Shown here: in pieces, positions 58,704-64,000 of the stretch
Layout: each line of letters starts with the position of its first letter
Numbering within the stretch: the first letter of the stretch is position 1
Assembly (NCBI GenBank): GCA_022414725.1
Contig: CM039467.1
Span: 11,297,744-11,361,743 of the forward strand
Origin: Microglena sp. YARC
Taxonomy: Eukaryota > Chlorophyta > Chlorophyceae > Chlamydomonadales > Chlamydomonadaceae
Length of the DNA: 64,000 nucleotides
Direction: 5' to 3'
Position numbers and translations under genes: made by a program
The notes under the pieces: generated by a model
What the model saw: the letters and a program-made list of their open reading frames with translations, nothing else
What the model was told of the DNA's origin: nothing
The model's database searches: none

Positions 58704-61587
58704 TATTATAATTGGTATATAGGTGCGGAACACAGCCTAACCAGGGGGTGGGGAAACTTCCTCGCCTAGGAGATCAATGAGAGGAGCCGGAGCGGGTGGT
58801 GGTGGAGGGGCAGGTGGCTGGTGGGTTGGCGCCTGTTGCCTGTTGCTAAGCAGCACTGGAGTGTCGTCTACTGCATCCTCATCATCATCATCAAGGCTGA
58901 AGTTGGGGCCTGCACCACCTGCACACAGGGTTATGGGTTCAGGGGGAGTGGGTGGAGGGTGGTGGGTGGTGGGCAGTGGGTTGTGGGTGGTGGGTGGTGG
59001 GTGGTGGGTAGTGGGTAGTAGAGATGGGTAGTGGTGAGTCGAGGCCAGCACACCTGCACACAGGGTTACGGGTTCAGGGGGAGTGGGTGGTGGGTGGTGG
59101 GCAGTGGGTTGTGGGTGCCGGGTGGTGGGTGGTGGGTAGTGGGTAGTAGATGGGTAGTGGTGAGTCGAGGCCAGCACCACCTGCACATAGGGTTACGGGT
59201 TCAGGGGGAGTGGGTGGTGGGTGGTGAGTGGTGGGCAGTGGGTTGTGGGTGCCGGGTGGTGGGTAGTGGGTAGTAGATGGGTAGTGGTGAGACGAGGCCA
59301 GCACCACCTGCACATAGGGTTACGGGTTCAGGAGGAGTGGGTGGTGGGTGGTGGGCAGTGGGTTGTGGGTTGTGGGTGGTGGGTGGTGGGTGGTGGGTAG
59401 TGGGTAGTAGAATGGGTAGTGGTGAGTCGAGGCCAGCACCACCTGCACATAGGGTTACGGGTTCAGGGGGAGTGGGTGGTGGGTGGTGGGTGGTGGGCAG
59501 TGGGTTGTGGGTGCCGGGTGGTGGGTAGTGGGTAGTAGATGGGTAGTGGTGAGTCGAGGCCAGCACCACCTGCACATAGGGTTACGGGTTCAGGGGGAGT
59601 GGGTGGTGGGTGGTGGGCAGTGGGTTGTGGGTGCCGGGTGGTGGGTGGTGGGTAGTGGGTAGTAGATGGGTAGTGGTGAGTCGAGGCCAGCACCACCTGC
59701 ACACAGGGTAACGGGGTGAGGGGGAGTGTGTGGTGTGTGGTGTGTGGTGTGTAACGTGTGGTGTGAGGTGTGTGGTGGGTGGTGAGTGGTGGTTGGTGGC
59801 CCTTGGGTAGGCGCCTGTTGCTAAGCAAAGTGTGGTGTGAGGTGTGTTGTCTACTGCATCCGCATCCTCATCACCAAGGCTGAAGTTGGGGCCTGCACCA
59901 CCTGCACACAGGGTTACAGGTTGAGGGGTGGTGGGTGGTGGGTGGTGGGTGATGGGTGGTGGTTGGTGGCTGATGGCTGGTGGGTGGTGGGTAGTGGGTG
60001 GTGGGTTGTGGTTGATGGCTGGTGTGTGGTGGTTGGTGGTTGGTGGGTGTGGTGTGGTGTGTGGTGCGTGGTGTGTGGTGGGTAGGCGCCGGTTGCCTGT
60101 TGCTAAGCAGCACAGGAGTGTCGTCTACTGCATCCTCATCATCCTCATCCTCATCATCATCATCCTCATCATCATCAAGGTTGAAGTTGGGGCCTGTGCA
60201 CCACCTGCACACAAACACAAATATACACAGATTGGTGATGATGATGCTGATGATGAGAATTTCAGTGCAATTTCAGAATGCACTGACTGATCACTACAAA
60301 TGGGTCAAAATGTGCTCAACATTCACCCCGAATGCACTATTTATATGTGTCAAAATGCTCACCTTCTTAGAGACCTTGGTACCTGGAGGCCACCTGGGGC
60401 AGTGCCTCCTAGGCTAGACACAGGCAGTGCAGGAGCTGCAGGACAGGTGTCAAGATGCGTCAAAATGCACTAAAACATTCACTACAAATGGGTCAAACTG
60501 TGTCAAACTGTGCCAAAATGCACTGAAACTCACTCAAAATGCTCACGTACTTAGAGACCTTGGTGCCTGCAGCCCACCTGGGGCAGTGCCTCCTAGGCTA
60601 GACACAGGCAGTGCAGGAGCTGCAGGACAGGTGTCAAGATGCGTCAAAATGCATTAAAACATTCACTACAAATGGGTCAAACTGTGTCAAACTGTGCCAA
60701 AATGCACTGAAAACTCACTCAATATGCTCACTTACTTAGAGACCTTGGTGCCTGCAGCCCACCTGGGGCAGTGCCTCCTAGGCTAGACACAAGCAGAGCA
60801 GGAGCTGCAGGACAGGTGTCAAGATGCGTAGAAATGCACTAAAACATTCACTACAAATGGGTCAAAATGCACTGAAGCAACACTGCAAATGTGTCAAAAT
60901 GTGTCAAAATGCTCTGAGAAAACATAATTTTTTGTCAAACTGTGTCAAAATGCAATGGAAATCCACCCTGAATTCACTACACATGCAGGACACATGTGTC
61001 AAACTGCTCACTTACTTAGCGACCTTGGTGCCACGAGGCCACCTGAAGCAGCACCTCCTAGGCTGGACACAGGCAGGGCAGGAGCTGCAGGGTAGGCGAC
61101 AGATGTGCAAAATAATTAGTGTGCTGAAGAGAATGTATTGTGTGTGTGTAATTAAATGTGTATATATATACTTATGTAATTAAATGTGTTGTATATCTTA
61201 CATGTGTTTCATTTATATTCAACATGCTGTAGCATATATAAAGTACATTATATATGTTATGTTATATATATATTAAATATGTTGTATACATTATTTTATA
61301 TTCTATCATAATGTTTTGTGTTTGGATGTTACTGGGTGCAAGCAGGAGCTGCAGGGTGGGAGATGGATGCATATGATACTTAGTGTGGTGAAGGAAATGT
61401 GTTGTGTTTGTGTAATTAAACATGTATATGATAGTTTGGTGTCTTGAATGTAACTGGACACAGGCAGAGCAGGAGCTGCAGGGCAGGAAACAGTTGGGGA
61501 GATGCTTAGTGTGGTGAAGGGAATGTTTGTTTTTGTGTTGGGATGGGATGTAACTGGACACAGGCAGGGCAGGAGACAGTTGGGGGG

Positions 61588-61628
<41 letters not shown>

Positions 61629-64000
61629 ACTAAGTGTGGTGAAGGGTATGTATGGTGTTAGTGTAATTACATATGTTACATACAATAGTGTTCAGTGTTT
61701 GGATGTAGCTGGGGACAGGCAGGGCGGGAAACAGTTGGGGGGATACTAAGCATGGTGAAGGGAATGCTTGTTTTCTATTTGGATGTAACTATACACAGGC
61801 AGAGCAAGCGCTGTAGTGTTTGGAGGGGGGGTACCAATTGTGGTGAAGGGAATGCTTGTTTTCTATTTGGATGTAACTAGACACAGGCAGAGCAAGCGCT
61901 GTAGTGTTTGGAGGGGGGGTACCAATAGTGGTGAAGGGAATGCTTGTTTTCTATTTGGATGTAACTAGACACAGGCAGAGCAAGCGCTGTAGTGTTTGGA
62001 GGGGGGGTACCAATTGTGGTGAAGGGAATGCTTGTTTTCTATTTGGATGTAACTAGACACAGGCAGAGCAAGCGCTGTAGTGTTTGGAGGGGGGGTACCA
62101 ATAGTGGTGAAGGGAATGCGTGTTTTCTATTTGGATGTAACTAGACACAGGCAGAGCAAGCGCTGTAGTGTTTGGAGGGGGGGTACCAATTGTGGTGAAG
62201 GGAATGCTTGTTTTCTATTTGGATGTAACTAGACACAGGCAGAGCAACCGCTGTAGTGTTTGGAGGGGGGGTACCAATTGTGGTGAAGGGAATGCATTGT
62301 GTTTGTGTAATTAAACATGTTTACATAACACAACATTTTTGGTTTGGATGTAACTGGGGACAAGCAGGGCAGGGGCTTTAGTGTAGGTGATAGTTTGGGG
62401 AGAGATATAGTGTGGACAAGGGAATGTTTTGTGTTATTAAACATGTTTTATATACTAATGTTTTGTGTTTCAATGTAACTGAGGACAGGCAGGGAAGGAA
62501 ACAGTTGGGGGGATACTGAGTATGGTGAAGGAAATGTTTGTTTTGTGTTTGGATGCAACTGGACACAGCGCTGTCGTGTATGAGATAGTGTGGGGTACGC
62601 TTAGTGTGGTGATGGGAATGTACTTTTGTCTCATTGAATACGTTTTACTGGATGTATATCCTCGCTTCGCTTTTTTTCGTGATTTCAACTGACCTGGTAG
62701 TCCACCAACACCTTCATCGAGGCTGTACTTCAACAGTACTGATGTCATGTGCTCATGCTGACGTAGGTATGCAAACTAATACAATACACATGTATCATAT
62801 AACACCCGAATTTAGCTTCTTAATGCCGTGATTTCGACTGACCTGTTAGTCCACCAACACTTGTAGCCAAGGCCAAAGCCTAGTTGTACTTCAGAAGTAC
62901 TGACGTCATATGCTCATGCTGAAGTAGGTATTCAAGCTAACATAATATACATACATCATATTAAACCTTAATTTTGCCTTTTAATGCCGTGATTTCGACT
63001 GACCTGGTAGTCCAACAACACTTGTAGCCAAGGCCACAGCCTCGTTGTTCTTCAGAAGTACTGACGCCTTGTGCTCATGCTGACGTAAGTATTCAAGCTA
63101 ATATAATGTGCATATATCATATAACACCCGAATTTAGCTTCTTAATGCCGTGATTTCGACTGACCTGGTAGTCCAACAACACTTGTAGCCAAGGCCACAG
63201 CCTCGTTGTTCTTCAGAAGTACTGACGCCTTGTGCTCATGCTGACGTAAGTATTCAAGCTAATATAATGTGCATATATCATATAACACCGAATTTAGCTT
63301 CTTAATGCCGTGATTTCGACTGACTGGTAGCCAACAACACTTGTAGCAAGGCCACAGCCTCGTCTTGACAGAAGTACTGACGCCTTGTGCTCATGCTGAT
63401 AAGTATTCAAGCTAATATAATGTGCATATATCATATAACACCCGAATTTAGCTTCTTAATGCCGTGATTTCGACTGACCTGGTAGTCCAACAACACTTTG
63501 TAGCCAAGGCCACAGCCTCGTTGTTCTTCAGAAGTACTGACGCCTTGTGCTCATGCTGACGTAAGTATTCAAGCTAATATAATGTGCATATTCATATAAC
63601 ACCCGAATTTAGCTTCTTAATGCCGTGATTTCGACTGACCTGGTAGTCCAACAACACTTGTAGCCAAGGCCACAGCCTCGTTGTTTCTTCAGAAGTACTG
63701 ACGCCTTGTGCTCATGCTGACGTAAGTATTCAAAGCTAATATAATGTGCATATATCATATAACACCCGAATTTAGCTTCTTAATGCCGTGATTTCGACTG
63801 ACCTGGTAGTCCAACAACACTTGTAGCCAAGGCCACAGCCTCGTTGTTCTTCAGAAGTACTGACGCCTTGTGCTCATGCTGACGTAAGTATTCAAGCTAA
63901 TATAATGTGCATATATCATATAACACCCGAATGTTAGCTTCTTAATGCCGTGATTTCGACTGACCTGGTAGTCCAACAACACTTGTAGCCAAGGCCACAG
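55413..64000 (-). CDS. Pro/Ala-rich protein with acidic stretch and LIDLL motif, possible clathrin adaptor (partial)
   Basis: Minus strand. Three exons chain in phase: a 76-nt exon (many copies at 62680-64000) encoding HEHKASVLLKNNEAVALATS then VVGLP; 61016-61084 encoding PALPVSSLGGAASGGLVAPR (donor gtaagt); and 58742-58918 encoding GPNFSLDDDDEDAVDDTPVL then Pro-rich sequence and APLIDLLGEEV. The last part (55413-57070) is Pro/Ala/Val-rich and ends PAPKPD(V/A)A-stop. An acidic patch followed by a LIDLL clathrin-box motif and Pro-rich tail is typical of clathrin-adaptor hinges (adaptins, GGA/TOM1-like). The 76-nt exon could be the end of a GAT domain, but I cannot confirm that. The N-terminal part lies beyond 64000. 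Confidence 0.5.
55970..56035. repeat. (GGT)n then poly(G)
   Basis: About 14 ggt units followed by a ~22-base G run between terminal-exon copies. Confidence 0.92.
56110..57115 (-). repeat. (gtggtgagtg)n and gccactggtgcaaccactggg-ca tandem repeat
   Basis: Coding on the minus strand as repeated VPVAAPVAEAP-like text alternating with His/Pro/Thr-rich simple sequence. The period is about 110-170 bp. It is probably an expanded Pro/Ala-rich coding segment interleaved with intron-like sequence; true exon limits are not resolvable. Confidence 0.7.
57350..57450. repeat. (GAT)n trinucleotide repeat
   Basis: Nearly perfect gatgatgat with occasional gtt. Intronic by position. Confidence 0.95.
57535..58650 (-). 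repeat. Donor-edge copies of exon 58742-58918 (about six)
   Basis: On the minus strand, coding for (P)AP-APLID-LG-E(V)-PPP followed by a gtaggtt/gttgtg donor-like sequence recurs with its highest-coordinate edges near 58620, 58440, 58205, 57920 and 57780, plus weaker traces near 57640. Each is followed by tataca-aatgaatgcaaaatatt-type intron. They lie downstream of the true exon in the gene's direction. Confidence 0.8.
58218..58266. repeat. Poly(G) run of ~49 bases
   Basis: The longest homopolymer in the window, inside one of the exon copies. Confidence 0.93.
58920..60220 (-). repeat. Acceptor-edge copies of exon 58742-58918 with (ggtgggtggt)n spacers
   Basis: On the minus strand, tgtgcag|gtggtgc-ggcc followed by exon-like sequence occurs at about 59060, 59183, 59308, 59450, 59575, 59700, 59900 and 60215. 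Two (59865-59905; 60085-60215) extend through the acidic coding stretch and LLSNRQ. Spacers are gtgggtggtgggtagtggg. Confidence 0.85.
60355..60820 (-). repeat. Three whole-exon copies of 61016-61084
   Basis: 60363-60435 and the related copies at about 60550-60620 and 60735-60805, spaced ~185 bp, include the tcctgcag acceptor, the PALPVSSLGGTAPGGLQ coding and a gtgagc/gtacgtgag donor. The intervening gtcaaaatgcactaaaacattcac is repeated. They could serve as alternative exons. Confidence 0.85.
61090..62620 (-). repeat. Acceptor-edge copies of exon 61016-61084, including a ~112-bp array
   Basis: On the minus strand, ctgcag or ctacag followed by c(t/g)cctgc-ctgcctgtgtc-agttacatc recurs about twelve times. 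At 61770-62290 it is a regular array of ~112 bp with a ggtacccccctccaaacac spacer. 61585-61627 is a poly(G) run. Confidence 0.8.
62680..64000 (-). repeat. 161-bp tandem array of a complete 76-nt exon with splice sites
   Basis: About nine copies (gtgatttcgactgac at ~62828, 62989, 63150, 63310, 63464, 63625, 63788, 63950, plus a diverged one near 62680), continuing past the window end. A clean copy is 63165-63240: minus-strand acceptor ttacgtcag, 76 nt, donor gtcagt. The inner copies are nearly identical; the leftmost have stops or changes. The copy at 63310-63460 shows scattered single-base losses. Confidence 0.92.

Noticed and set aside
1..64000. CRISPR-like interpretation of regularly spaced repeats (for example 25-bp and 26-bp arrays)
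   Set aside because: Units are contiguous without unique spacers, and genes are spliced eukaryotic genes.

Overview
The window is nuclear DNA of an intron-rich eukaryote, most likely a photosynthetic protist such as a green alga. It has spliceosomal genes with clean GT/AG junctions, a carotenoid isomerase, chromodomain-type Ty3/gypsy LTR retrotransposons and very heavy mini/microsatellite content. There is no bacterial or organellar gene organisation. The species cannot be named from sequence alone.

Layout: (1) 1-11799, + strand: the C-terminal half of a prolycopene/carotenoid isomerase (CRTISO) gene. Seven phase-consistent exons are buried in introns full of tandem repeats. (2) 11800-37400: a gene-poor repeat and transposon block. 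It holds three LTR elements with intact 5-bp target duplications: 15147-18420 (+), 23627-27676 (+) and 28013-33970 (-). It also holds an older gypsy remnant (35095-36000, -), several dispersed repeat families and inverted repeats. (3) 37415-52020, + strand: an NLR-like gene with an alpha-helical N-terminal region, an EF-hand-like loop, a NACHT NTPase with P-loop and Walker B, and a C-terminal WD40 array encoded by one-repeat-per-exon units. (4) 52021-55400: repeat-rich spacer. (5) 55413-64000, - strand: part of a gene for a protein with an acidic stretch, a LIDLL clathrin-box-like motif and a Pro/Ala-rich tail, possibly a clathrin adaptor of the TOM1/GAT or adaptin type. It runs off the right end.

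The most striking observation is shared by all three genes. Many exons are bracketed by tandem, decaying copies of their own edges. Copies upstream of an exon carry the splice acceptor plus the exon's first bases. Copies downstream carry the exon's last bases plus the splice donor. The introns therefore appear to have grown by repeated tandem duplication across exon-intron junctions, and they are filled with decoy splice sites and sometimes whole duplicate exons (four 60-nt phase-0 cassettes at 42849-43482; a 161-bp array of a 76-nt exon at 62680-64000).

Several one- or two-base deletions interrupt otherwise convincing exons, and one repeat copy near 63310-63460 has scattered single-base losses. 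Some frameshifts may therefore be long-read consensus errors rather than pseudogene lesions.
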